A stretch of DNA of 64,000 bases from Kiloniellales bacterium. GTDB lineage: Bacteria; Pseudomonadota; Alphaproteobacteria; Kiloniellales; JAKSDN01. The notes under the pieces were generated by a model that was given only the letters and a program-made list of their open reading frames with translations, ran no database searches and was not told where the DNA came from. The position numbers were made by a program, and so were the translations under genes. Location of the stretch: the NCBI GenBank assembly GCA_030064845.1, contig JASJEC010000001.1:1-64000 (forward strand), read 5' to 3'. This document shows positions 46,330 through 55,609 of this stretch, in pieces (positions within the stretch are counted from its first letter, which is position 1; the number at the start of each line of letters is the position of its first letter).

Positions 46330-47346
46330 CTAGATCAGCCCCATCTCCTTGTAGGTTTTCCGGTAGATCTCCATGGTCTCGTTGATCAGCTGCCGAGCCC
46401 CTTCGGTGTCCCGGAAGCTCGGGATCAGATCCATGAACTTCTTCTTGTTGAAGGCCTGATAGCTCGGCGTATAGAAGCCCTTCTGGAAGGCCCACTGGAG
46501 CCACTTGACCCGCTCGGGCGGGGCGTTCTTGTGGACGTAGAAGCCGCGGAACCGCATCAGCGGCGTGAAGGTCAGCCCGACATCGGTCATCGAGGGGGTG
46601 TCCGGGAATGCCGGCGGACGTTCCTTAAGGAGCGTCAGGATCGGCTTGAAGTCGCCGCTCTCCAGGAAGCCGCGCACGTCGCCCGGCTGCTCGAACAGGG
46701 CGTCGACCTGACCCCCCTTGAGCGCGCCGTAGCGCGGCGCGCCCTTGTCGAAGCTGATCTGCTGCACCTTGAAGCCGAAGTGGTCGGCGATCCGGTTCAT
46801 GTTGATCCGCTCCATCGAGCCTTCGCCCGAAACGTTGGCGATGGTCGACTTGCCGCCCTGGGCCTTGACGTAGGCCACGTAGGAGTTCCAGTCGGTGAAG
46901 CGCGTCTCGCTCTTCCGGATGTAGATCTGGCTGAAGGTGATCTGCGAGATGACCAGCGGGATCAGATCGTTGGCCGGGTGGACCTTGCTCTTGCCGATCG
47001 CGTAGGCGCTGGTCGCGTCGTCGATGTGCTCTAGCACCGTGTAGCCGTCGGCCGGCGCTGCCATGTAGGTCTTGAGGCCGACCATGCCCGAGCCGCCCGG
47101 CTTGTAATCGGGCGTGATGTCCTGCCCCGTGACGTCCTTGACGCCTTCGATCATGGCGCGGGACACTTGGCCCGAACCGCCGCCGGGACCGTAGGGCACG
47201 ATCATGGTGAGCGGCCGCTCGGGAAAGCCGCCGGGCTTCTCCATCATCGCCGGCAGGTTGTCCTCGCTGGCCTGGGCAGGCATCGCCAACCCGAAACCGA
47301 CGAGGGCCGCGGCGAGAACGCCGCCAACGCGAAGCTTCTGACGCAT
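46330..47346 (-). CDS. tctC: Tripartite tricarboxylate transporter receptor TctC (Bug family)
   Basis: A 338-residue periplasmic binding protein. A Sec signal (LRVGGVLAAALVGFGLAMPAQA) precedes the mature part; PLTMIVPYGPGGGSGQVSRAM and YKPGGSGMVGLKTYM are Bug-family ligand-binding loops. ATG 47346 follows GGGAGAAGGAT; GTG 47349 is an alternative. It is the first gene of tctC-tctB-tctA. Phe/Arg-rich lid (MRFRGFYVHKNAPP) suggests an aromatic or long-chain acid, a weak inference. Confidence 0.92.
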   Translation of the reverse strand: MRQKLRVGGVLAAALVGFGLAMPAQASEDNLPAMMEKPGGFPERPLTMIVPYGPGGGSGQVSRAMIEGVKDVTGQDITPDYKPGGSGMVGLKTYMAAPADGYTVLEHIDDATSAYAIGKSKVHPANDLIPLVISQITFSQIYIRKSETRFTDWNSYVAYVKAQGGKSTIANVSGEGSMERINMNRIADHFGFKVQQISFDKGAPRYGALKGGQVDALFEQPGDVRGFLESGDFKPILTLLKERPPAFPDTPSMTDVGLTFTPLMRFRGFYVHKNAPPERVKWLQWAFQKGFYTPSYQAFNKKKFMDLIPSFRDTEGARQLINETMEIYRKTYKEMGLI

Positions 47347-47672
47347 CACTATCCTTCTCCCTGTCGTTCCGTTTCTTTTGTCGGGCTGGCGTCTCGAACG
47401 CCGCCGATCTCTGTCTCACTCTGCACCAGCCGTCGCGGTGGCGCACCACCTTTGTGACGCGCCCCGGGCCTGGGCCCGCGTAGGAACCAAGAACCGGGAC
47501 GAATTGTCAAATTTTTTGTCGGGCCGCGCCGGGGAGGCGACCGAGAGGCGGGGTGCCAGTGCCGCTGGCCGCTGGTCCCACCACTCCGCCCGACCTTGCA
47601 AGACGCCGAGAGCCTCTTAAGAATTCGTCGGGCGGGCCGCGCGGAACAGCGGCCTCCTCGCGTTCCGGGTCG
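47347..47672. promoter_or_regulatory. Divergent intergenic region between tctC and azlC
   Basis: About 325 bases with no supportable gene. It must contain promoters for the leftward tct operon and rightward azlCD. The TTGTCAAATTTTTTGTC stretch at 47502-47518 is an AT-rich island and the best place for a promoter. The azlC start may lie as far upstream as 47553, which would shorten this gap. Confidence 0.35.
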
Positions 47673-48425
47673 GTGGAGGGGCAGGGCATTTCCGATCGAG
47701 CAAGCGACGACTCCGCCAGCGCGGTAGACACCGCGTCGGTCGTCCGCCGCGCCCTGAGCCAGGCGCTGGGCCTGCCATCCCTCGTCTTGCTGACCAGCAT
47801 GATGGGGTTCGGCGCGTTGGCCCGCGAGAGCGGCTTCGGGTTCTGGATGGCCGTCGTGACCACAGCGGGCGTCTGGGGCCTGCCGGGACAGCTCGTGCTG
47901 GCCGAGCTCTACGCCGCCGGGGCCGAGACGGCGGCCGTGGTCATGGCCTCTTCGCTGGCCAATGCGCGGTTCCTGCCCATGGCGGTGGCTTTCCTGCCGA
48001 TGATCCGGCGCGGACTGAAGCACCAGGCCTGGCTGTTCGGTCTGGTCCAGCTCATGTCGATCAACACCTGGGCCGCGGCGCTGCGCGAAGGGCCGGGGCT
48101 TTCCGGCCGGCACCGGCGGCTCTACTACATGCTGTTCGCCGCGATCTGCATCACGGCGGCGGTGATCGGCACGGCGATCGGCTATGAGACCGGCGATGTC
48201 TTGCCTAGGCCGGTGACGGTCGGCCTGGTCTATCTGAACCCGATCTTCTTCGCCCTGCTGTTCGCCGGCATGCGCGGACGGATGATCGCCTACGCGCTGG
48301 TCATCGGCGCGGTGACCGGTCCCCTGCTGCACCTCGTTTCGCCCGACTGGGGTGTGCTCGCCACCGGCCTCGTCGCGGGCACGGTGGCGTTCTTCGCCTT
48401 CAGGGCGACCAAGGGGAGGGCGTGA
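47673..48425 (+). CDS. azlC: AzlC-family branched-chain amino-acid exporter subunit
   Basis: A 250-residue membrane protein of the AzlC family: SQALGLPSLVLLTSMMGFGALARESGF and a WGLPGQLVLAELY helix (consensus ..GQ..), ANARFLPMAVAFLPMIRRG, and five or so transmembrane segments. With AzlD it exports branched-chain amino acids. GTG 47673 is used because the residues before it (from GTG 47553) are Gly/Ser/Arg-rich and unlike the family; the true start is uncertain. Overlaps azlD by four bases. Confidence 0.83.
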   Translation: MEGQGISDRASDDSASAVDTASVVRRALSQALGLPSLVLLTSMMGFGALARESGFGFWMAVVTTAGVWGLPGQLVLAELYAAGAETAAVVMASSLANARFLPMAVAFLPMIRRGLKHQAWLFGLVQLMSINTWAAALREGPGLSGRHRRLYYMLFAAICITAAVIGTAIGYETGDVLPRPVTVGLVYLNPIFFALLFAGMRGRMIAYALVIGAVTGPLLHLVSPDWGVLATGLVAGTVAFFAFRATKGRA

Positions 48426-48775
48426 GCGTGGCGGGCGAGCTGGGCGCGTGGCCGGTCGTGCTGCTGGGCATCGCCGCGACCTTTTTCTGGCGCGCCCTCG
48501 GTGTCGTGTTCTCCGCACGCATCGATCCCGAAAGCGCTATTTTTCAATGGGTAAGCTGCGTTTCCTACGCCATGGTCTCGGGCTTGATCGCGCGCATGAT
48601 CATCATGCCCATGGGCGTGCTGGCCGAGACACCCTTGTCCGACCGCCTCGCCGCAACGGCCTTCGCCTTCGCCGTGTTCTTCCTCTGGCGCAAACGGGTC
48701 CTGCCGGGCGTGCTCGGCGGCGTCGCGGCCTTCATCCTGCTGGCCCTGGCCCGCCAATCCGGATGGCTCGGGTGA
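48422..48775 (+). CDS. azlD: AzlD-family exporter subunit
   Basis: A 117-residue four-helix membrane protein. The family pattern FFWRALGVVFSARIDPES, VSYAMVSGLIARMIIMP and the LWRKRVLPGVLGGVAAFILL end is seen. Its GTG overlaps the azlC stop (GTGA), a sign of coupling. A second GTG at 48428 is possible. Small AzlD length is typical. Confidence 0.82.
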   Translation: MSVAGELGAWPVVLLGIAATFFWRALGVVFSARIDPESAIFQWVSCVSYAMVSGLIARMIIMPMGVLAETPLSDRLAATAFAFAVFFLWRKRVLPGVLGGVAAFILLALARQSGWLG

Positions 48776-48810
48776 CCGGGCGCGACGGCGCCGCGGGGCG
48801 GTTCCTGACC

Positions 48811-49002
48811 TCAGAGACGGGAAATGCGATCGGGCTCCGCCCTCAGGGTCTCGCGGCAGAAGTCCAGGGCCTCGGTCTCGGCGTTGTCGGCGTCACTGTG
48901 CCTGTTGCCGATCTGAATGCGCGTGCCGTTCTCCCACAGGGACCACACGTGGTCGGTGCTGCCGTCGCGATTGACCCAGCGTTCGATCATGATCTCGATC
49001 AT
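48811..49002 (-). CDS. Small hypothetical protein (63 aa)
   Basis: A 63-residue protein, not recognised. It opens MIEIMIERWVNRDGSTDHVW with SLWENGTRIQIG, a beta-strand-rich pattern, and ends in an acidic helix (DADNAETEALDFCRE). ATG 49002 is chosen over GTG 49038 for its GGGATAGG upstream. It is convergent with azlD by 35 bases and divergent from the LOG gene. Even codon use supports a real gene. Confidence 0.55.
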   Translation of the reverse strand: MIEIMIERWVNRDGSTDHVWSLWENGTRIQIGNRHSDADNAETEALDFCRETLRAEPDRISRL

Positions 49003-49213
49003 GTCGCCTATCCCGACAAGAACGCCAGAGGCTATCACGATTGGCGCCTTGTGAGGAGTCTATGCAAGTAAAGGTTGTGGTCAGGATTATGTAACCCTTG
49101 TATGGTTAACTCCACTTGGCCATTGGGCGATCCGCATCCACACCCACTGTGCGGGAACGATCCTCTGGCACGTCCCCGTCCCCTTTGTCGATCAGCTTTC
49201 GAGTGGTTGAAGC

Positions 49214-50029
49214 ATGAGCGGAGATAACGAGCGTCCGGCCAAGAGCTTCGCGAGCAACGCGTTCCTCGACTCGCCCGATGCCCGGCCGTTGCGGATCCTG
49301 GGCGAATACTTGGAACCGCGCAGCCGTTTCGAGCGCTACAAGATCGACGATACCATCGTGTTCTTCGGCTCGTCGCGGATCATTTCGAAGGAGCAGGCGG
49401 AGGCCGAGCTGGAAACGGCCCGCGCCGGTGGCGGCGACACCGCGCGTGCGGAGAAGCGGCTGGCGCTTTCGGCCTACTACGAGGCGACCCGCGAGCTTTC
49501 CCGTCGCCTGACCGAGTGGTCCAAGGCGCTGGACGAGACCGAGCGGCGCTTCGTGGTCTGCAGCGGCGGCGGTCCCGGCATCATGGAGGCGGCCAATCGC
49601 GGCGCCTCGGAAGCCAAGGGCATTAACATGGGCCTCGGCATCGCCTTGCCCCTGGAGGAGCCGGAGAACCACTACATAACCCGCGAACTCGCCCTGAACT
49701 TCCACTACTTCTTCATGCGCAAGTTCTGGTTCGCCTATCTGGCCAAGGCCGTCGTCGTCATGCCCGGCGGCTTCGGAACCCTCGACGAGCTCTTCGAGCT
49801 GCTGACGCTGGTGCAGACCAGGAAGATCCGCAAGCACATGCCGATCATCCTGTTCGGCGAACGCTACTGGTCCGAGGTCGTAGATTTCGACGCCTTGGCA
49901 GACCACGGGACGATCGACGTCCGCGATATCGATCTCATGTTCCGTACGGATTCTATCGACCAAGCCTATGATTTCATTACCGACCAACTGAGTCGTTACG
50001 GGCTCGAGAGTCCCGGCGCCACGCTCTGA
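49214..50029 (+). CDS. LOG-family protein (cytokinin riboside 5'-monophosphate phosphoribohydrolase-like)
   Basis: A 271-residue LOG/TIGR00730-type protein. The Rossmann-like core has TIVFFGSSR, CSGGGPGIMEAANRGA and the diagnostic PGGFGTLDELFELLTL with catalytic Glu. An extended N-terminus (about 45 residues; PLRILGEYLEPRSRFERY) is typical of the larger LOG class in proteobacteria. LOG proteins cleave ribose phosphate from nucleotide-like substrates; the physiological one here is unknown. ATG 49214 is downstream of a purine-poor stretch. Confidence 0.88.
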   Translation: MSGDNERPAKSFASNAFLDSPDARPLRILGEYLEPRSRFERYKIDDTIVFFGSSRIISKEQAEAELETARAGGGDTARAEKRLALSAYYEATRELSRRLTEWSKALDETERRFVVCSGGGPGIMEAANRGASEAKGINMGLGIALPLEEPENHYITRELALNFHYFFMRKFWFAYLAKAVVVMPGGFGTLDELFELLTLVQTRKIRKHMPIILFGERYWSEVVDFDALADHGTIDVRDIDLMFRTDSIDQAYDFITDQLSRYGLESPGATL

Positions 50030-50042
50030 GCCGTCGCCCCGC

Positions 50043-50663
50043 TCAGCCACGGCGCGCCAGGGCCAGTCCGACGCCAGCCCCGAGAATCAGCGATCCCGTG
50101 ATCCGGTTGCGCCAGCGCGCCCGGCTCGCGCCGCGGAACCAGCGGGCGGCTTGGCCCGCCGGGATCAGCCAGAGACCGGTGAAGACGAAGGCGATGGCGA
50201 CAAAGGTCACACTCAGGACCGGCAGCTGAACAGACAGCGGAACCGCCGGGTCGATGAACTGGGGAAAGAAGGCCGCGAGAAAGATCATGCTCTTGGGGTT
50301 CATGACGGTGATCACCAACCCCTGGAGAAAGCGGGACCGGGGCGAGCTCCCGGACCCGTTCGGCAGGTCCGGCGCGGTCGGATCGGCGCGCCACTGCTGG
50401 ATTCCCAGATAGACGAGATAGGCGACGCCGGCCCAGCGCAGGATCTCGAACCACTCGGTCATGAAAATCATGAAGGAGGTCATGCCGACCAGCGTTATCG
50501 CGAGCTGAAGCGAGATGCCGCTGACGATGCCAATCAGCGTAATCAGGCCCCCACGCGGACCGAAGGCCATGCCGTGCGCGACCGTCAGCATGACACTCGG
50601 CCCGGGCAGCATGATCATGACGGCGGTGGCGGCGACGAAAGCGAAATAGAGCTCGGGGTTCAT
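50043..50663 (-). CDS. LysE-family amino-acid/homoserine lactone exporter
   Basis: A 206-residue exporter with five to six hydrophobic segments. The LysE/RhtB signature MLPGPSVMLTVAHGMAFGPRGGLI is present, with GLVITVMNPKSMIFLAAFFPQF in the middle. ATG 50663 follows CGGAGAGACAGG; the extra 13 upstream residues are not family-like. It converges on the LOG gene with only 13 bases between the stops. Confidence 0.9.
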   Translation of the reverse strand: MNPELYFAFVAATAVMIMLPGPSVMLTVAHGMAFGPRGGLITLIGIVSGISLQLAITLVGMTSFMIFMTEWFEILRWAGVAYLVYLGIQQWRADPTAPDLPNGSGSSPRSRFLQGLVITVMNPKSMIFLAAFFPQFIDPAVPLSVQLPVLSVTFVAIAFVFTGLWLIPAGQAARWFRGASRARWRNRITGSLILGAGVGLALARRG

Positions 50664-50960
50664 GCCTGTCTCTCCGGGAGCATCGGGCGGGCGACCCGCC
50701 AAGCAAGCCTCGAAGCACGCGCGCCGCGCAAGTTAAATCGCGGGCGGATCCTGGCTCCCCATTCGATCACGGGCTTCGCAACCAAAATTAGTATTAATAG
50801 AATAGTTATATCTCATTAGCTCTCATTAACGGTTCGCTGCCTAAGATCGAAATCTTATACGTCGTCGACTGGGATAAGTGGTCTCGGTTCCGTGGTTTGC
50901 CGCAAGCGCGGGGATCGCACCGCCGAGGATCGGGCAGAGATCGGATATTGCTCTGTGCCA
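50664..50960. promoter_or_regulatory. Divergent intergenic region with an AT-rich island
   Basis: About 297 bases between the lysE-type gene and the histidine kinase gene. Bases 50775-50860 are strikingly AT-rich for this genome (AAAATTAGTATTAATAGAAT) and likely hold promoters for one or both genes. No gene is supported here. Confidence 0.4.
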
Positions 50961-52598
50961 ATGGCTTCGAGCGAGGATAGCCGCATTTGCGAGATGGTTT
51001 TCGGGGCGCTGGACGCCCTGCGGACCGGCATCGCCCTGTTCGATACCGAAGATCGCCTGATCTATTGCAACGAACATTTCCGCTACGTCTACCGGAGTTT
51101 CGAGACCGTCGAGCAGCTGGTCGGCATGACCTATGGCGAGATCCTCGAGATGATCGTCGAGGGTGGCGAGATCGCGGGCGAGGAGGTCATCAAGGATCCG
51201 GAGGCCTGGATCGAGCGGCGCATGGCGCGGCGCTTCGAGATGCCGCCGCGCCCGACCATCGAGCGGCTGACCGACGGCCGCTGGATCGAGGTCAAGGACC
51301 GGCCGGTCAAGGGGCTCGGGCTGATCTCCCTCTGGCAGGATGTCACCGACCTCAAGCAGTCCGACCTTCGGCTGCGGGACTTTCTCGACGGCGCGGCCGA
51401 CGGGCTCGCGCTCTGGAACCAGCAGGACCAGCTCTATCTAGGTAACCAGCTGTTCTTCGATCTCTTTCCCGAGCAGAACCGGCCTGAGATCGGCACCACG
51501 TTCCACGACACCGCGGCGGTCCTGGCCAAATCGGCCATGGACGGAGACGACGTGGCGGTCGGCTATATGCTCGACAACTGGGGCGAGCAGCACGTCCGGC
51601 CGGTTGGCAGCTACGTTTTCCAGCTTCAGGACGGCCGTTGGATGATGTCGCGCGAGCGGCGGATCCGGGACGGGGGCACGGCCACCGTGTTCACCGACAT
51701 CACCGATCTGAAGAACAGGGAGCAGGCGCTGATCCTGCGCGGCGCCACCCTGGAGGAGACCATCAACGAGCTTGAAATGGTGCAGCACAAGCTCGAGCAG
51801 CAGGCGGTCGACGCCGTCGGCATGGCCGAGGCGCTGAGCCTGGCCAATGACGAGGTCGAGCACGCCAACAGGGCCAAGGCGAACTTCCTACGCAACATCA
51901 GCCACGAACTGAGAACGCCGCTGCATACCATCATCGGCTTCGCCGAATTGCTTCAGAAGCCTCCCGCCGGCGACTGGGACGGCCACGCCGAGTACGCGCG
52001 GGACATTCTGAACAGCGGGCATCACCTGCTGCGCCTGGTGAACCGGCTTCTCGATCTCTCGCGGATCGACGCGGGACGCTACGAACTGACCTTCAGTTTC
52101 GACGATCTCCATCTGATCGTGAGGGATACCCTCCGGCTCGTCCGGGGCTCCGCCCAGGAGGCGGAGGTGGTGCTGATCGACGAGACCGACGACGACCTGC
52201 CGGCGGTCATGCTCGACGAGCAGGCGATCCGCCAGGTGCTGATCAACCTGCTTTCCAACGCCATCAAGTACACGCCGGCCGGAGGCACCGTCTGGGTTCG
52301 CTCGCGGCGGCTCGACGACGGCGTCGAGGTCTCGATCAAGGACAACGGCGTCGGGATCCCGGCCGAGGTTCTGCCCCGGCTCATGCGGCCGTTCGAGCGC
52401 TACGAATCGAATCCCTACGGCAAGCGCGAAGGGACCGGCCTGGGTCTGGCGATCAGCCGCGGTCTCGCGGAACTCCACGGCGGCACGCTGTCGATCGAGA
52501 GCGAGATCGGGCAGGGCACCCGGGCCATGCTTAGGCTGCCCCTGTCCCAAGCAGGCGACGACAGCGTTTCCGAGCCGCCATCCCGCGCCGCCTCCTGA
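50961..52598 (+). CDS. Cytoplasmic PAS-domain sensor histidine kinase
   Basis: A 545-residue kinase. Two PAS domains (about 10-130 with LRTGIALFDTEDRLIYCNEHF, and 140-265 with DGAADGLALWNQQDQLYLGN) lead to a coiled-coil (about 270-310). The HisKA box NISHELRTPLH places His315 as phospho-acceptor. HATPase motifs NLLSNAIKYTP, DNGVGIP and EGTGLGLAISRGLAELHGG follow. No transmembrane helix, so it senses a cytoplasmic cue. No response regulator gene is adjacent, hence it is an orphan kinase. ATG 50961 is used; an ATG-less upstream extension is rejected. Confidence 0.9.
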   Translation: MASSEDSRICEMVFGALDALRTGIALFDTEDRLIYCNEHFRYVYRSFETVEQLVGMTYGEILEMIVEGGEIAGEEVIKDPEAWIERRMARRFEMPPRPTIERLTDGRWIEVKDRPVKGLGLISLWQDVTDLKQSDLRLRDFLDGAADGLALWNQQDQLYLGNQLFFDLFPEQNRPEIGTTFHDTAAVLAKSAMDGDDVAVGYMLDNWGEQHVRPVGSYVFQLQDGRWMMSRERRIRDGGTATVFTDITDLKNREQALILRGATLEETINELEMVQHKLEQQAVDAVGMAEALSLANDEVEHANRAKANFLRNISHELRTPLHTIIGFAELLQKPPAGDWDGHAEYARDILNSGHHLLRLVNRLLDLSRIDAGRYELTFSFDDLHLIVRDTLRLVRGSAQEAEVVLIDETDDDLPAVMLDEQAIRQVLINLLSNAIKYTPAGGTVWVRSRRLDDGVEVSIKDNGVGIPAEVLPRLMRPFERYESNPYGKREGTGLGLAISRGLAELHGGTLSIESEIGQGTRAMLRLPLSQAGDDSVSEPPSRAAS

Positions 52599-52619
52599 TC
52601 CGGACGGCCTCTTGGCCGG

Positions 52620-53672
52620 TCAGGAGGTGCCGTCCTCCTCCAGGAGCTCTTCCAACGGCAGAGTCAGCCGCTCGACGATGAAGCCGTCGATCAGGTAGAC
52701 CCACGCGCCGACGCGGGCGTTGATCTCCGCCGCCTCGGCCGCCGGATCGGCCGACCCGTCGTCCGATGCCGTGGCGCCGGTCGCACGGGCCTCGAAGGCG
52801 GCCCAGGTGTCGTCGCCGTCCTTGAACAGCCGCGCGGTCACTTCGAGCCCCTGCTCGGTGGTCAGGCGCGCCAGCGGATAGGTCTCCGGCGTGTTGAAGG
52901 TCGCCTTGGGACGGACGTCGTTGAGCTCGACGAAGGCCAGGCCCGAGGTCAGCCGGCTCAGAGCGCTGCTCTTCGGCTGCCTGCCCTCGGGCAGCGGCTC
53001 GAGGATCAGGTCGGCGCTCTCGGGGTCGCGGCGCACCGTGTAGCCTTCGCCGTCCTCGGGCTGGATCTCGATGGTCGCGACCGTGTCGTTGGCGATGTTC
53101 ACGATCTGGGGGGCGAGCCACTCGATGGTGTCTTCCGGCAGCGCGGGCCCGCCGGCGGCCAGCCAGGCGTGATCGTCGCCCGGCCGGCGCAGGTAGGTGC
53201 CCTTGTCCCGCCCGCCCGTGAAGCGCTCCGCCACGCGCCCGAACAGGGCCTCGGCGAGCAGGGTGCCGTCTTCCGCCGCGACCGTGACCTGGCGGGACTG
53301 GGCGTCCTCGCTGTCCGGGTCCTCGACCTCCAGGCGCTTAAAACCCTCGGCCCGCGCGGTCTTGCGTTCGACCAGTTGCATGTCGGCCATGGCCACAAGG
53401 AGCGCTCTGAGCTTTGCCGGATCGGCGGGGTAGCCGTCCTTCTCCTGCGTGGCCCAGACGCCGTCCGCCGACCGTTCCATGGTGACCGCGAGCCCGCCCT
53501 GGCGGATCGTGATCCTCGCCGCGGCATCCGGATCGGCGCGCAGCGTCGGGAAGGCGGGTTCGTTGACCAGGGAGACGGTCGCCGGGTTGGGCTGCGACAG
53601 GGTCACGGCGACCGCCGCGACCAGCGTCGCCGTTGTCGCCGCGAGCCAGCCGAGGAAGACCTTCGGGCTCAT
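52620..53672 (-). CDS. DUF4340-domain protein of a Gld-type ABC system
   Basis: A 350-residue protein. An N-terminal hydrophobic anchor (FLGWLAATTATLVAAVAVTL) is followed by DUF4340-type periplasmic repeats with GVWATQEKDGYPADPAKLRAL and FVELNDVRPKATF. ATG 53672 follows AGGAG. It is the last of gldA-gldF-gldG-DUF4340, the common set in proteobacteria. Likely a periplasmic or inner-membrane partner of GldG; precise function not known. Confidence 0.83.
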   Translation of the reverse strand: MSPKVFLGWLAATTATLVAAVAVTLSQPNPATVSLVNEPAFPTLRADPDAAARITIRQGGLAVTMERSADGVWATQEKDGYPADPAKLRALLVAMADMQLVERKTARAEGFKRLEVEDPDSEDAQSRQVTVAAEDGTLLAEALFGRVAERFTGGRDKGTYLRRPGDDHAWLAAGGPALPEDTIEWLAPQIVNIANDTVATIEIQPEDGEGYTVRRDPESADLILEPLPEGRQPKSSALSRLTSGLAFVELNDVRPKATFNTPETYPLARLTTEQGLEVTARLFKDGDDTWAAFEARATGATASDDGSADPAAEAAEINARVGAWVYLIDGFIVERLTLPLEELLEEDGTS

Positions 53673-53702
53673 GGACGGGGTTCTCCTGCGGATCCGCAAT
53701 CG

Positions 53703-55604
53703 TCACTGCGCATGATGAACCGACTCCTCGAAACGGAAGGCGCGGCGGCGGCGCAGATAGGCGAGAACGCAGGCGACCAGACCGACCAGCAGCGGCACGG
53801 CCCAGATGTTGAGGGCGCGCAGCAGCGACTGCAGCCGCTCGACGTCCTGGCGCAATGCGAGCTGCACGTCGCGCAGCTCGCGCCTCATGAGAATCATCTC
53901 GTCCCGGAAGTCGTCGATCGTGGCCTGCTGCTCGGCGCTCAGGATGATGCCCGCCTCCTGCTCCTGCCGCTGCAGTTCCTGCATCTTGTCCTGGGTCTCG
54001 GCGATCTTGGTGAGCAGGTCCTGCTCCTTGCTCCGGAAGCGCTCTTCCGCCTGGCGCGCCATCACCTCGAGCACGACGAAGGGGCGCAGCGGCAGCCCGC
54101 GGCCGCGCAACTCGATCAGGCCGCGGCTGCCGCTGAGATTGTCCAGGGCGTTGATCGTGAAGTCGCCGTTGTTGGCAATCGGCACGGAGAAGCTCTGGCC
54201 GAGCAGGTTGCCGCTCTGGATCCAGTTCTGATCGGCCAGGATGTCGGCATCGGCGACCACGATGGCGTTGAGCGGCGCCGCCGGCTCGGACAGGTGCGCT
54301 TCGCGGATCGCCTCGTCCGTCACCGACTCCGGCGGCCCGTCGGGAAAGGCGCTCTTGATCGGACCGGTCACCCGGGCGGCCAGGGTGAAGGGCCGGCCGG
54401 CGCCCTGGAACTCGTTCAGCAGGCCGACCGGGTCGGGCGCGAAGCGCACGCGGTCCGCGTCGATCTGCATGGCCAGCTCGCTGCTGCGGACCAGGGGTTC
54501 GACGGTGATCTCGGCGCCCTCGCGCTTGGCGATCGCGCCGCTGCTGCGCAGGTTGAGCTGGCGCAGGTTCCCGGTGACCACGTCCTCGGCGGCGAAATGG
54601 GTCTCGTTGAGGCCGAGCCAGGGCAGATAGTTGGTGACCACGTCCCGGCCCTGGTGCGGCGCCCGCACCTGAACCGAATTGCGCAGATCGCCGATCACCG
54701 TGTCGCCGTCGATCTCGATGCCCCAGGCCTCGAGCAGGGGGGCGACGGCGACCGCGTCGCTGGGCGCGGGCGGCTGGCCCATCCGGGACCGGTCCGTAGC
54801 CTCGGTGTAGGGGTCGATGAAGGCCATCACCCGGCCGCCCCTCATGATGAACTGGTCGACCGCGTAGATCGTTTTCTCGTCTAGGCTTCCCGGCTGCGCC
54901 AGCATCACCACCTGGACATCCTCGGCGATCGCGTCGATCGAGCCTTCGAGGGATCTCACCTCGAAGGACTCCTGCATGGAGTCGTGGATCGCCCAGGGCT
55001 GGAAACGGTTGAACTGGTCGCCGCGCAGCGGCAGGCCGCCGAGCACCGCGATGACCGGCTTCTCCGGACGGTTGAGGTCGTGGATCAGGCTGGTCAGGTC
55101 GTATTCCAGGAAATTGCGGCGCTCGGGCGCTAGGTAGGCGATCGCCTTGGTGTCGTCGGTGCTGTTGCGGCCGACCAGCCCCAGGAAGATCTGGGTGCCC
55201 TTGTCGTCGATCACGATCCCGCGGAGCCCGTCGGCCACGGCGAGATCCTCTTCCGGCGAGAAGGGTTCCGGGTCGTAGTGCTCGACCTGCATCATGCCGC
55301 CGGACAGCCGCCCATACTCGTCGAGCAGTTCGCCCACACGGTTGGCGTGGCTGGCGAAGGCCGGGCCCAGCTGGTCGATCTGCTTCGAGCGGTAGAAACG
55401 GATGCGGATCGGCTCCTCGAGCGTGCGCAGGATCTCTTTGGTTCCCGGGGTGACGGTGTAAAGGCCTTCCTCGGTCAGGTCGATGCGCGCTGTCTTGAGC
55501 AGGTTGGCGCTCAGGATGTTGACGCAGACGAAGAAAACCAGGGCGAGAACGATGGAGGCGAGGGCCAGACGGTTGCGGTCGACGGCGCCCAATCGTTGCA
55601 GCAT
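53703..55604 (-). CDS. gldG: GldG-family ABC transporter auxiliary protein
   Basis: A 633-residue protein with an N-terminal helix (LASIVLALVFFVCVNILSA) and a C-terminal helix (ALNIWAVPLLVGLVACVLAYL). The large middle is a GldG/ABC_transp_aux domain, with ARIDLTEEGLYTVTPGTKEIL, VEHYDPEPFS, and a DQFIMRGGRVMAFIDPY core. A coiled-coil rich in Glu/Gln (about 515-590) precedes the last helix. ATG 55604 is five bases after the gldF stop. Acts with GldA/GldF at the inner membrane; substrate unknown. Confidence 0.87.
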   Translation of the reverse strand: MLQRLGAVDRNRLALASIVLALVFFVCVNILSANLLKTARIDLTEEGLYTVTPGTKEILRTLEEPIRIRFYRSKQIDQLGPAFASHANRVGELLDEYGRLSGGMMQVEHYDPEPFSPEEDLAVADGLRGIVIDDKGTQIFLGLVGRNSTDDTKAIAYLAPERRNFLEYDLTSLIHDLNRPEKPVIAVLGGLPLRGDQFNRFQPWAIHDSMQESFEVRSLEGSIDAIAEDVQVVMLAQPGSLDEKTIYAVDQFIMRGGRVMAFIDPYTEATDRSRMGQPPAPSDAVAVAPLLEAWGIEIDGDTVIGDLRNSVQVRAPHQGRDVVTNYLPWLGLNETHFAAEDVVTGNLRQLNLRSSGAIAKREGAEITVEPLVRSSELAMQIDADRVRFAPDPVGLLNEFQGAGRPFTLAARVTGPIKSAFPDGPPESVTDEAIREAHLSEPAAPLNAIVVADADILADQNWIQSGNLLGQSFSVPIANNGDFTINALDNLSGSRGLIELRGRGLPLRPFVVLEVMARQAEERFRSKEQDLLTKIAETQDKMQELQRQEQEAGIILSAEQQATIDDFRDEMILMRRELRDVQLALRQDVERLQSLLRALNIWAVPLLVGLVACVLAYLRRRRAFRFEESVHHAQ

Positions 55605-55609
55605 GTCGC

